DNA of 12,900 bases from Bacilli bacterium (GTDB taxonomy: Bacteria > Bacillota_I > Bacilli_A > RFN20 > CAG-826): assembly GCA_024698065.1 (NCBI GenBank), contig JAILRR010000030.1, forward strand, positions 1-12,900, given 5' to 3'. The translations under genes and the position numbers were made by a program. Positions 5,730-12,801 of this stretch are shown piece after piece (position 1 is the stretch's first letter; each line of letters begins with the position of its first letter). Under the pieces are notes generated by a model. The model was not told where the DNA came from, did no database searches, and worked only from the letters and a program-made list of their open reading frames with translations.

Positions 5730-7733
5730 TTAAGCTTGGGTGCTAGCAGCAGCGGCTGGGGTGCCGATGAAGACGATATCGGTAAGAGCTAAGTTGTAGC
5801 TATCTAATCTCTTGTAGCTGACTTCGTTAACACCAGCATTGAGAGTGACGGTACCGCATTCAACGAGAGTGTTGGCAGAAAGTCCTTCGACAGTGCCAGC
5901 AACCATGACATCCTCGAACTTCTTGGTTCTGTAGGAGGAGAGATCGATGGCCGTTTCGTTGACTTTAAGCTCTAAGTTGTCATTGTTAGACTTTCCAGTA
6001 AAGAGTTTTTTGCCCTTATTGGAGGCCCATCCATCCATGACGCCACGCTGGTAGATCTTACCAGTCATAGCGGCATCGGTTTCGAACTTGAAGCTGAGGC
6101 TCTGGTTGTTGCCGTTGAGCTTGATGTAGCCGGCTGGATCGTTCTTGTTCTCGGATCCGGCAGCTAACATGGAATCGTTAAGCTTGATTTCGTATTTGAC
6201 TTCGTTGGTGGCGGAATCGGTAGCTTTCTTGGCAGCGACGGTACCTTTGGTGGTATCGGCAGCGATAGCAGTTTCATTGCCCCAGTGGTGAGCAGTTAAG
6301 ACAGTGCCAGTCTCTTCCTCTTCAACACTTCTGAAGGTGAAGTTGTAGAAGGTTGATCTGTAACCACCAGCCATACGTAAGCTGATCTTGTTTTCGCCAA
6401 CCTTGAGGGATTCGAAGGTGTATGGCATGACGTAGGTATCTTTCTGGGTGCCTTTGGTAACTCTGGCTGGGATGTCGGTCATGGATTCGAAGGCTTTAAC
6501 TTCGTCGTTGACGTAGAGGATGTAACGGGCATCGGTGATGGCTTTGCCTTTAGCAACCATCTTTGGACTGGTGCCGTCGGCAAGGGTTTCTGGAACACCA
6601 GCAGTGCTTGGGGTTTCCCTAGAAGCAGTGGTGTTGTCCTGGATCATGACGGTTTCGCCGGATGTGGCATCTTTCTCGACATGCTCATCAGCACCATCGA
6701 TGTAGTAACCACGGGTCCAGTCTGTGCCCTGCTGATCACGTCCCCAGAAGTCACCGGAGAGGTAGTTAGCAGCGCTGGCTTCGCAGTAGAGTCTGCACCT
6801 GCCGATAGCGTCAACCTGCTCAGCGGTAAGATCGAAGACATACTCGAAGAAGTCGCCACTCTCATCGACGTCGTAGACACATTCGTCACCTTGCTGGTTG
6901 ACGGAGGTTCCGTTTTCATCTAAGGCAATAGCGTTGCCGATTGGACGTCCCCAGAAGGAAGCGCCAGCGTCTTCACCAGTACCGGTGAATGTTAAGTGGT
7001 CGTGGGAAGCAGCAGTGACTTCGGTAGCTTTGAAGCCAAAGTAAGAAATACCGCAGTGGCTGCATTCGTACATACGAACTTTGGCTTTGCCGGCAGCTGG
7101 CTCACCGGTGTCATTGGTGACAAATTCGTGGCCAAGAGGATCGGCGATGACTTCTTCGGCTTTGTTGCACTCAGTGCAAACTTTGTAGCCAAGTCCGCTA
7201 TCAAGACAGGTGGCTTCGTGGAGCCAAACGACCTTGTCTTCGGTGGTGTCATTGCCATCGGCATCTTTAACTTTTTCGTAGGTGTGGTTTTTTGGCTCGC
7301 TGGTAACAGCAGTCTTTTCGTGGCAGACGGTGCACTCTTTGGTGCCTTCGCCGCCTTCTTCACAGGTGGCTTCTTTGGTCCAGGTGACCTTGTCTTTGCC
7401 ATCAACCTTTTCATAGGTGTGGCCATTGGCTTTGACAGTTCTGGTGACGGTCTTGCCGCACACTTCGCAGGTCACTTCTTCGCTACCAGTTTCTGTGCAG
7501 GTTGGGGCTTTGATTTGTTTTCCTTCACCGAATTTGTGTTTGGCTTTTTCGACTTGAGCGCCGTCGCCAGCTTCACACTCTTTCCAGTGGTTGTTGTCAT
7601 CAGCCTTCCACTCGGCGCCTTCAGCGGCCTTGTGGCTGTGCTCTCCTTCTGGTGCAGGATCGCATGAGGCTAATGTGCCTAATCCTAAGCATAAGGTCGC
7701 AGCCAATACGCCTAAGAATTTTGAATGCTTCAT
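5730..7733 (-). CDS. Surface lipoprotein with three Cys-x9-Cys-x2-Cys modules and beta-rich C-terminal regions
   Basis: A 667-residue protein with AAAGGAG ten bases before the ATG. It has a lipoprotein signal (charged MKHSK, hydrophobic core, lipobox LASC with Cys24), so it should be anchored on the outer face of the membrane. Residues ~75-205 hold three modules, each with a single Cys (79, 124, 176), nine residues, a Cys-x2-Cys pair (89/92, 134/137, 186/189), then a His (104, 150, 202). A fourth pair is at 224/227. Repeats of this look (ATCTETG..., CEVCG..., GHTY) are common in surface proteins of gut Bacillota. Residues ~245-470 and ~480-655 appear to be two beta-rich regions, each ending in a GxNxIS/GVNEVS strand, like carbohydrate-binding or jelly-roll modules. 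No catalytic motif is evident. It is a monocistronic gene with its own terminator. The ligand is unknown. Confidence 0.85.
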   Translation of the reverse strand: MKHSKFLGVLAATLCLGLGTLASCDPAPEGEHSHKAAEGAEWKADDNNHWKECEAGDGAQVEKAKHKFGEGKQIKAPTCTETGSEEVTCEVCGKTVTRTVKANGHTYEKVDGKDKVTWTKEATCEEGGEGTKECTVCHEKTAVTSEPKNHTYEKVKDADGNDTTEDKVVWLHEATCLDSGLGYKVCTECNKAEEVIADPLGHEFVTNDTGEPAAGKAKVRMYECSHCGISYFGFKATEVTAASHDHLTFTGTGEDAGASFWGRPIGNAIALDENGTSVNQQGDECVYDVDESGDFFEYVFDLTAEQVDAIGRCRLYCEASAANYLSGDFWGRDQQGTDWTRGYYIDGADEHVEKDATSGETVMIQDNTTASRETPSTAGVPETLADGTSPKMVAKGKAITDARYILYVNDEVKAFESMTDIPARVTKGTQKDTYVMPYTFESLKVGENKISLRMAGGYRSTFYNFTFRSVEEEETGTVLTAHHWGNETAIAADTTKGTVAAKKATDSATNEVKYEIKLNDSMLAAGSENKNDPAGYIKLNGNNQSLSFKFETDAAMTGKIYQRGVMDGWASNKGKKLFTGKSNNDNLELKVNETAIDLSSYRTKKFEDVMVAGTVEGLSANTLVECGTVTLNAGVNEVSYKRLDSYNLALTDIVFIGTPAAAASTQA

Positions 7734-7829
7734 AGATTAATGCTCCTTTCTTTGATTAGAATTAAATCTAGTTTGCAAAACAGGTATAAAAAGGTTCAGT
7801 CAATATGTAACCAGTATTATGCCTCGTTT

Positions 7830-7858
7830 ATGTTAAAGCACTTCGAAATCATTTTCAA
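7830..7858 (-). promoter_or_regulatory. Candidate promoter of the lipoprotein gene
   Basis: The minus strand has TTGAAA (7853-7858) and TAACAT (7830-7835) 17 bases apart, giving a leader of roughly 90 bases. A weaker alternative nearer the gene is TTACAT with TATACC, spaced 16. In such AT-rich DNA this is a weak call. Confidence 0.3.
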
Positions 7859-7901
7859 TATGGTTAGACAATTAATTTCGATTTATTGACATAATTTAAC
7901 A

Positions 7902-7926
7902 TTGATTAAACTTTCAGTTTATTCAA
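7902..7926. repeat. Imperfect inverted repeat, 11-base arms
   Basis: TTGATTAAACT and AGTTTATTCAA pair at 10 of 11 positions across a TTC spacer. No T-run follows on either strand, so a terminator is unlikely. It may be an operator or an AT-rich coincidence. Confidence 0.4.
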
Positions 7927-7982
7927 TAAAATGAAAAAAATCTTTGAGATACTGAGACTGAGGCTATTTATACGCGTACGCG

Positions 7983-8022
7983 AAAAATAAGGAAAAGCAA
8001 GATGCTATGCCACTTTTCCTTA
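7983..8022 (-). terminator. Second (distal) terminator after tRNA-Lys
   Basis: A perfect 10-base stem, TAAGGAAAAG (7988-7997) with CTTTTCCTTA (8013-8022), has a 15-base loop. On the minus strand it is followed by TTTTT (7983-7987). It lies 36 bases beyond the first terminator. Confidence 0.6.
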
Positions 8023-8058
8023 ATCGAATGTGTGGAAGATGATTTCTTTTTTCATAAG

Positions 8059-8088
8059 AAAAAGCCTGACCACGTAGAATGGTCAGGC
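8059..8088 (-). terminator. Intrinsic terminator of tRNA-Lys and the upstream ABC operon
   Basis: On the minus strand GCCTGACCA pairs with TGGTCAGGC (nine bases) around a seven-base loop and is followed by TTTTT. It begins 12 bases after the tRNA CCA end. Confidence 0.88.
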
Positions 8089-8100
8089 ATTCTTTTGATT

Positions 8101-8176
<76 letters not shown>

Positions 8177-8186
8177 AGCGCGAATA

Positions 8187-8215
8187 ATGATATATCAAGA
8201 GGCCAAATCGTTCAA
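8187..8215 (-). promoter_or_regulatory. Promoter of tRNA-Lys
   Basis: On the minus strand TTGAAC (8210-8215) and TATCAT (8187-8192) are exactly 17 bases apart. The -10 box ends ten bases before the mature tRNA 5' end, leaving a very short 5' trailer to be removed by RNase P. Confidence 0.65.
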
Positions 8216-8223
8216 GAACAACA

Positions 8224-8958
8224 TTAATTATCGACGAGAAGAAACTTCCTGACAAAGTCAGAGGCAGGCTTTGCCATTACTTCCGATGGCTTTCCTATCT
8301 GAACCAACGCCCCTCCATTCATGATGGCGACCTCATCGCTTATGTCCATGGCCTCACGTTGATCATGGGTGACAAAGATGGTCGTAATCTTGGTCTCCTT
8401 CTGGATTCTTCTGATCTCTTTGGCGGTTTGTTTCCTTAAATAGGCGTCTAGCGAAGAAAGAGGCTCATCTAGAAGAAGGATATGAGGTTTTTTCACTAAG
8501 GCCCTAGCAATGGCCACACGCTGCATCTCCCCTCCAGAAAGCTCATTAGGTTTCTTGTTTAGAAGAGCGTCAACCTGAACTAGTGAGGCTATTTCTTTGA
8601 TTCTTTGGTCCATCTCTTCTTTATTAAGGTTTTTGTCTTTGAGAGCGAGAAGAGGGTATTTGATGTTGTCATACACACTCATATGAGGGTATAAGGCGTG
8701 GTTTTGGAAAACGTAGCCAATCCCCCTCTTTTCAGGAGGAAGGGAAGCGACATCATCTTCCCCAAAACAGATTTTTCCAGAATCAGGAGAAAGAAGTCCG
8801 CTTATAAGATTGAGGAGAGTGGTCTTGCCACATCCTGAAGGACCGAGTAGCCCTAGCATCTCGCCATCTTTGATATTTAACGAAAGATTGGCGATCGCTA
8901 AAGAATCGCCATTTTCGCCTTTGTAGGTATATGAGAGGTCTTTGAGAGTGATCTTCAT
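8224..8958 (-). CDS. ABC transporter ATP-binding protein (MalK/PotA/CysA-like, no TOBE domain)
   Basis: A 244-residue nucleotide-binding domain. Walker A is GPSGCGKTT (39-47), the Q-loop is YVFQNHALYPHMSV with Gln85, the signature is LSGGE (140-144) then MQRVAIARAL, Walker B is ILLLDEP (Asp164, Glu165), the D-loop is SSLD, and the switch is VTHD (His198). All catalytic residues are present, so it should hydrolyse ATP to drive transport. The ALYPHMSVYDNI stretch resembles ATPases of sugar, polyamine and sulfate/molybdate importers. Those usually have about 350 residues with a C-terminal TOBE regulatory domain, and this one ends before it. No permease of the importer type or binding protein lies beside it. 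It is the last gene of an operon after the four-helix protein, four bases apart. The substrate and direction of transport are unknown. Confidence 0.92.
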   Translation of the reverse strand: MKITLKDLSYTYKGENGDSLAIANLSLNIKDGEMLGLLGPSGCGKTTLLNLISGLLSPDSGKICFGEDDVASLPPEKRGIGYVFQNHALYPHMSVYDNIKYPLLALKDKNLNKEEMDQRIKEIASLVQVDALLNKKPNELSGGEMQRVAIARALVKKPHILLLDEPLSSLDAYLRKQTAKEIRRIQKETKITTIFVTHDQREAMDISDEVAIMNGGALVQIGKPSEVMAKPASDFVRKFLLVDN

Positions 8959-8962
8959 GTTA

Positions 8963-9379
8963 TTAGGCCTCTTCTTTCCTCATCTCTTTGAGAGACACCC
9001 AATAAAGAATATTGAGGACAAGGAAAGGAATGTAGGAAATGACACCAACGAACTTTAGGAAAGGGATGATAGGCGAAGGACCTAAGATGACCCATAAGGG
9101 AAGGACAGCGGCATCCATAAGCATAGGAGCGCCGCACTGTATGACCGTCGTTATGATCGCTGACACTCTTTCACCCTTCGTCTCGTAATAGTGTTTCTTA
9201 TAAAGAGGCACAAGAAGGAAAAGAAGAATTCCTAATCCCAAAGGGATGAAAGGTATGAAAAAAGCAGGGATGCCATAGCCCATGGAAAAGAAAACGATGA
9301 AAAAGGTAGCCGCAGCAACAATAGGTAAGAAATAAGTGACGATTGAGGCGATAAGAAGCCTTTTGTTTCTACTACTCAT
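8963..9379 (-). CDS. Four-helix integral membrane protein, unknown function
   Basis: A 138-residue protein, almost wholly hydrophobic, with helices at about 8-31, 38-60, 75-99 and 107-129. A basic loop lies at 60-71 (YKKHYYETKGERVS) and the C-terminal tail is charged (KEMRKEEA). I do not recognise a family. Two in-frame ATG codons lie two codons apart. GGAGG at 9387-9391 is one base from the first (9385) and seven from the second (9379), so I start at 9379. It sits between the RDD protein (two-base gap) and the ABC ATPase (four-base gap). It could be the membrane partner of that ATPase, although it is small for a permease and would need to oligomerise or pair with the RDD protein. That role is inference. 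Confidence 0.75.
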   Translation of the reverse strand: MSSRNKRLLIASIVTYFLPIVAAATFFIVFFSMGYGIPAFFIPFIPLGLGILLFLLVPLYKKHYYETKGERVSAIITTVIQCGAPMLMDAAVLPLWVILGPSPIIPFLKFVGVISYIPFLVLNILYWVSLKEMRKEEA

Positions 9380-9381
9380 AA

Positions 9382-10524
9382 TCATTCCTCCTTTGTAAGG
9401 TTGACCCTCACCTCCCCTTCGGAGAACTTCATAAGAGGGTTCCCGTTTTCGTCTACATTATACTCTTCCATGTATAGAGATTTCTCATGTTCATCCTTAA
9501 AGACGGTTGAGCGTTTCCTATCGACAACAATGGTTTTGGTGATTCTTTCATGAAGATTGAGCCTCTTCTTTCCTATGGACATCATGAGGAATGAAGCGAC
9601 CGCAAAGAATAGATATAGGGCCATGCCCAAATAGACATTCGGCAAGAATAGCAAGAAGTGAAGCAAGGTCACAATGATCGGTCTTACAATCTTCTGGAAC
9701 GTTGAGATCCTGAATCCCCTGATATCCACCACTTCGACGCCCATGAAAAGTTTGCCTAAGCTTCTCCCGTCTTTTAGACAAAGAGGAATGATGAAGAAGA
9801 AGATCAAGACCATCGGGGCGATTGTGATGACCTCCGTTGCCCAAATCGCATAGGCATAACGGTTCGCCTCATTCATGTAATAAGGCTGACTTCTTAGGTC
9901 TTTTATGGCCTCAACGTAGACGCCCGTTGATCCGCTATTGTTCTCATGGAAAAAATAGGCTAATAGCTCAGATAAAGCGCTCTCGTCCCCTGCATCAACT
10001 TTTGCCTGATAAGCATCGTTGAGGACGGGTTTTTTCGTGTAGACAATGTTCCCATCATATCTTGCGTAATCGAAATATTTATTGTCCCCTGCCGAATCTC
10101 TCTTGAAGCCAAAACACTCCTCATAGAAGTAATGGCAGTAATCTTCTTCTGAGAATATTTCCCCATCAGAGTTTTTCTTTGGTTCTATTTTGTCATTAAG
10201 GCTCTTCTTAGGATTAAGGAATGCGGTGTAGTAATACCACACTTTGTCGAGATATTTTTGATAACCTTTATTGCCTTCTATGTCTTTGGCCTCGTAATGA
10301 TAGACCTCTGGGACATCTTTCCCATCAGGATAATAGGTAAGCCTACTAGAGACAGCGAAATCATTCGCGTTTTTGCTTGCCTCATTCGTCCCTAAGGCTT
10401 TGGCGATGACGTTTTGCCCAAGCGTGGCAAACAAAACGAACCCGACCGCGATAACGAGAATCAAATCGATGAAATAGGAGGCGATTCTCTTAAGAGGAGA
10501 GGCTTCGACAAGGAATTTGTTCAT
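9382..10524 (-). CDS. RDD-family membrane protein with a large inserted domain
   Basis: A 380-residue protein starting MNKFLVEASPLKRIASYFID. Arg13 and Asp20 in RIASYFIDLIL, with KDGRSLGKLFMGVEVVD (251-267) and LHERITKTIVVD near 324-335, identify the RDD family. Helices are near 14-36, 228-250 and 284-316. Known RDD proteins are small membrane proteins, some tied to transport or ion exchange; function is generally unsettled. Odd: about 190 residues (~37-226), rich in Tyr, Asp and Lys, separate the first two helices, where most members have a short loop. This would form an outer domain. The frame stays open upstream to 10665, but that part overlaps the divergent peptidase gene and its ribosome binding site, so I start at 10524, where the family motif begins. 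Only a weak ribosome binding site precedes it. It is the first gene of an operon with the four-helix protein and ABC ATPase. It ends in TGA. Confidence 0.82.
   Translation of the reverse strand: MNKFLVEASPLKRIASYFIDLILVIAVGFVLFATLGQNVIAKALGTNEASKNANDFAVSSRLTYYPDGKDVPEVYHYEAKDIEGNKGYQKYLDKVWYYYTAFLNPKKSLNDKIEPKKNSDGEIFSEEDYCHYFYEECFGFKRDSAGDNKYFDYARYDGNIVYTKKPVLNDAYQAKVDAGDESALSELLAYFFHENNSGSTGVYVEAIKDLRSQPYYMNEANRYAYAIWATEVITIAPMVLIFFFIIPLCLKDGRSLGKLFMGVEVVDIRGFRISTFQKIVRPIIVTLLHFLLFLPNVYLGMALYLFFAVASFLMMSIGKKRLNLHERITKTIVVDRKRSTVFKDEHEKSLYMEEYNVDENGNPLMKFSEGEVRVNLTKEE
9387..9394 (-). promoter_or_regulatory. Shine-Dalgarno deciding the four-helix protein start
   Basis: The minus strand reads AAAGGAGG, inside the last codons of the RDD gene. 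Seven bases separate GGAGG from the ATG at 9379, but only one base separates it from the ATG at 9385. The downstream start is therefore the likely one, and the two genes are coupled. Confidence 0.75.
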
Positions 10525-10587
10525 AACCACTAATATAGCGTAATGAGTCTTAAAAAGATATTTCTTGAATAAGAAATAGGAGGCGAT
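10471..10587. repeat. 15-base direct repeat (10471-10485 and 10573-10587)
   Basis: GAAATAGGAGGCGAT occurs exactly twice, 102 bases apart. The first copy encodes IASYF of the RDD protein on the minus strand. The second supplies a GGAGG upstream of the divergent peptidase gene. The flanks are not similar, so a tandem duplication is not evident. Confidence 0.6.
10559..10578. repeat. Inverted repeat ahead of the peptidase gene
   Basis: TATTTCTT and AAGAAATA, eight bases each, flank GAAT and end directly before GGAGG at 10579-10583. It could be an operator or a small leader hairpin. It is AT-rich, so the evidence is modest. Confidence 0.45.
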
Positions 10588-10615
10588 ACCATTGAAGGCG
10601 ACTCCATAGGAGGAG
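10579..10615 (+). promoter_or_regulatory. Two ribosome-binding-like sites before the peptidase start
   Basis: GGAGG occurs at 10579-10583 and again, as GGAGGAG, at 10609-10615. The second is 11 bases from the ATG at 10627, longer than usual. The first is seven bases before an in-frame ATT (10591) that would add 12 residues. The ATG is preferred because the family homology begins just after it. Confidence 0.45.
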
Positions 10616-10626
10616 AAAAGAAAACA

Positions 10627-12531
10627 ATGGAAAAGAAAGTAAGAATACAAGACGATCTCTACCACTTCGTCAACGGAGAATGGTTAGAGAAAGCCGTGAT
10701 CCCTGAAGACCGTTCTAGCGTTGGGGGATTCGCTGACCTCGATATCGCTCTTGAGAAGATGCTCATGCAGCTCTTCAAAGATATGGCAGAAGGCAAAGAA
10801 GCCATTCCAAACGAGAACTTTGGTAAAGCCATCGCCATCTATAAGGCGGCGATGAACACCAAAAAGAGAGATGAAGATGGCATTAAGCCAATCCTCAAAG
10901 ATCTTCATGCCATCCAAGGAATCAAGGATATTGCCGAGCTTAACGAAAAAGCTCACGAACTCTCTTTGAAAGGCATGCGTCTCCCATTTAATTACGGCGT
11001 CGATGTCGATATGAAGAACAGTTTGGTCCACTCCTTCATCTTGACCGGATCCTCAACCATCCTTCCTGACACCACTTATTACGCGGAAGATAACAAACAA
11101 GGACCAGAACTCCTTAAGGTCTATAAAGAAATGGCCTTAGAGCTTCTTGCTTACACCGACCTTAGCAAAGAAGAACAAGAAGACTATGTCAAAGCCACTC
11201 TCGCTTATGACAAAGAGATTGCCAAACACGCGAAGAGCCAACTCGAGTGGGCGGACTACATCGCTAACTACAACCCAATGAAGTTCGATGAGGTTTGCTC
11301 TCTCCTTGTCCCATTTGACTTCAAGAAGTTCATGACCGAACTCTATGGCGATAAGCTCCCTGAGCAGATCATCGTCTATGAACCAAAGGCCATCAAGGAA
11401 CTCAAGGAAGTCTGGAACGAATCCACTTTTGAGACCTATAAGAAATGGGCCTATGTCAGATGCTTGCTTAGCAATGCCGGTTGCTTAACCGAAGAAATGA
11501 GATGGATCGCTGGCAAATATTCTAGAGCCCTCTCTGGTAACCCAAAGAGCTCCGCTTTAGAGAAATACGCCTACAAGGTCGCAAGCGGCACCTTCAGCGA
11601 AGTCGTCGGCATCTACTATGGCCAGAAATACTTCGGCGAAGAAGCCAAAGCCGACGTCATCGAGATGGTCAAAGAAATCATCGAGACCTACAAGAAGAGA
11701 ATTGCTAAGAACACTTTCTTAGAAGAAAAGACCAAAGAGAAAGCCATCCTTAAGCTCTCCACGATGAAGATCAAGATGGGTTATCCTGACAAAGCGGATC
11801 CATTCTACGATGAGCTTAAGGTCGATCCAAATGACTCTTATTACGATATGCTCGACAAGATCGGAGTCCAATCCGAGAAACACGCTTTAGAGAAACTCTA
11901 TAAGCCAGTCGATAGAGGCGAATGGGGAATGCCAGGACACCTCGTTAACGCTTGCTATAACCCAAGCGCCAACGACATCACCTTCCCTGCCGCCATCCTC
12001 CAAGCTCCTTTCTATAGCATCAAGCAAAAGAGAGAAGAGAATCTCGGTGGCATCGGTGCCGTCATCGGACACGAAATCAGCCACGCTTTCGATAACAATG
12101 GCGCCCAGTGCGATGAGAATGGCAACCTCGCCAATTGGTGGACCGAAGAGGACTACAAAAAGTTCAAAGAACTCACCAAAGGCATGATCGACCAATTCGA
12201 TGGCATTGAGATCAATGGAGGCAAAGTCTCTGGCGAACTCGTCGTCAGTGAGAACATCGCCGATAACGGAGGCATGGCCGTCACCCTTGAGATCATGTCC
12301 ACGATGAAAGACGCCGATTACGCTTCTTACTTCAAGAACTGGGGACGCATCTGGGGCATGAAAGGAAGACCTGAATACCTCAAGCTCCTTCTCTCAGTCG
12401 ACGTTCACTCCCCTGTTATCCTTAGGGCGAACATGCAACCACGTAACTTCGAGGAATGGTACAAGACCTTTGACGTCAAAGAGACCGACAAGATGTATCT
12501 ACCTCCAGAGAAACGCATCTGCATCTGGTAA
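10627..12531 (+). CDS. pepO: M13-family zinc endopeptidase (PepO-like, neprilysin family)
   Basis: A 634-residue protein, the normal length for bacterial PepO. No signal peptide or membrane helix is seen, so it is probably cytoplasmic. The N-terminus QDDLYHFVNGEWL is typical of the family. The zinc site is HEISH (His482, Glu483, His486) with the third ligand Glu542 in SENIADNGG, and Asp546 completes the motif. Substrate-groove elements include NPSANDITFPAAILQAPF upstream of the site and DVHSP near the end. The C-terminus, ending PPEKRICIW, is the conserved M13 finish. Such enzymes cut oligopeptides on the N-terminal side of hydrophobic residues and take part in peptide use or turnover. All catalytic residues are intact. 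It is transcribed alone, divergent from the RDD operon with a 102-base gap, and ends at a strong terminator. The codon choice resembles that of the EF-G-like gene, suggesting good expression. Confidence 0.95.
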   Translation: MEKKVRIQDDLYHFVNGEWLEKAVIPEDRSSVGGFADLDIALEKMLMQLFKDMAEGKEAIPNENFGKAIAIYKAAMNTKKRDEDGIKPILKDLHAIQGIKDIAELNEKAHELSLKGMRLPFNYGVDVDMKNSLVHSFILTGSSTILPDTTYYAEDNKQGPELLKVYKEMALELLAYTDLSKEEQEDYVKATLAYDKEIAKHAKSQLEWADYIANYNPMKFDEVCSLLVPFDFKKFMTELYGDKLPEQIIVYEPKAIKELKEVWNESTFETYKKWAYVRCLLSNAGCLTEEMRWIAGKYSRALSGNPKSSALEKYAYKVASGTFSEVVGIYYGQKYFGEEAKADVIEMVKEIIETYKKRIAKNTFLEEKTKEKAILKLSTMKIKMGYPDKADPFYDELKVDPNDSYYDMLDKIGVQSEKHALEKLYKPVDRGEWGMPGHLVNACYNPSANDITFPAAILQAPFYSIKQKREENLGGIGAVIGHEISHAFDNNGAQCDENGNLANWWTEEDYKKFKELTKGMIDQFDGIEINGGKVSGELVVSENIADNGGMAVTLEIMSTMKDADYASYFKNWGRIWGMKGRPEYLKLLLSVDVHSPVILRANMQPRNFEEWYKTFDVKETDKMYLPPEKRICIW

Positions 12532-12544
12532 CCAATCAAAAAAC

Positions 12545-12592
12545 AAAAACGCCCAGCAAACCCCCAACGTTTAAAGGGGTAAGGGCGTTTTT
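12545..12592. terminator. Intrinsic terminator of the peptidase gene, likely bidirectional
   Basis: The outer stem AAAAACGCCC (12545-12554) pairs with GGGCGTTTTT (12583-12592). An inner CCCC/GGGG stem lies within (12561-12565 with 12576-12579). T-runs follow on the plus strand, and also on the minus strand through 12536-12549. Confidence 0.82.
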
Positions 12593-12724
12593 ATTATTGC
12601 CTTTTTTTGATGGATTTCGATATCTCTTACTTCCATCATTTCTTTAATCTGTCTTGTTTCTAAGGCCATCAACCCCAAAAAGATCCCTTCTATATTGCCA
12701 GGTGATGAATTCAGATTCGGACAG

Positions 12725-12770
12725 AAAAATACCCCCTTCATTCGAAACCAAGGTTTCAAACAAGAGGGTA
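12725..12770 (-). terminator. Intrinsic terminator of the right-edge minus-strand gene
   Basis: An imperfect 41-base inverted repeat: TACCCCCTT (12730-12738) with AAGAGGGTA (12762-12770), one mismatch, and an inner GAAACC/GGTTTC stem (12744-12757). On the minus strand it is followed by TTTTT (12725-12729). It lies about 30 bases after the stop codon at 12802-12804. Confidence 0.65.
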
Positions 12771-12801
12771 TGTTGTTATAAAGATCCTTATAAACTGGAA
12801 G

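Larger units (their letters stand above)
7734..8100. other. AT-rich gap between tRNA-Lys and lipoprotein gene
   Basis: No protein-coding gene is supported in these 367 bases. They hold two stacked minus-strand terminators (7983-8022 and 8059-8088), a perfect 10-base palindrome CGCGTACGCG (7973-7982), an imperfect AT-rich inverted repeat (7902-7926) and a candidate promoter for the lipoprotein gene (7830-7858). A frame across 7964-8161 is only the translated tRNA and its flank. Confidence 0.7.

Noticed and set aside
6996..7667. A 223-codon plus-strand frame rich in Phe, Gly and Val opposite the lipoprotein gene
   Set aside because: Its composition follows from the repetitive Cys/Lys/Glu codons of the minus-strand lipoprotein. 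It has no Shine-Dalgarno and overlaps the signal-peptide end of a clear gene.
5730..7733. CRISPR or tandem-repeat array suggested by the recurrent Cys modules
   Set aside because: The repetition is at protein level with conserved Cys spacing and varied DNA. There are no uniform direct repeats with unique spacers.
10525..10665. A 47-codon N-terminal extension of the RDD protein
   Set aside because: It overlaps the divergent peptidase gene's coding start and ribosome binding site and precedes the normal family start. The IASYF similarity inside it comes from the 15-base repeat.
12571..12759. A 62-codon minus-strand frame near the right edge
   Set aside because: Its start lies inside a terminator hairpin and its end inside the peptidase terminator. 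No ribosome binding site or motif is seen.
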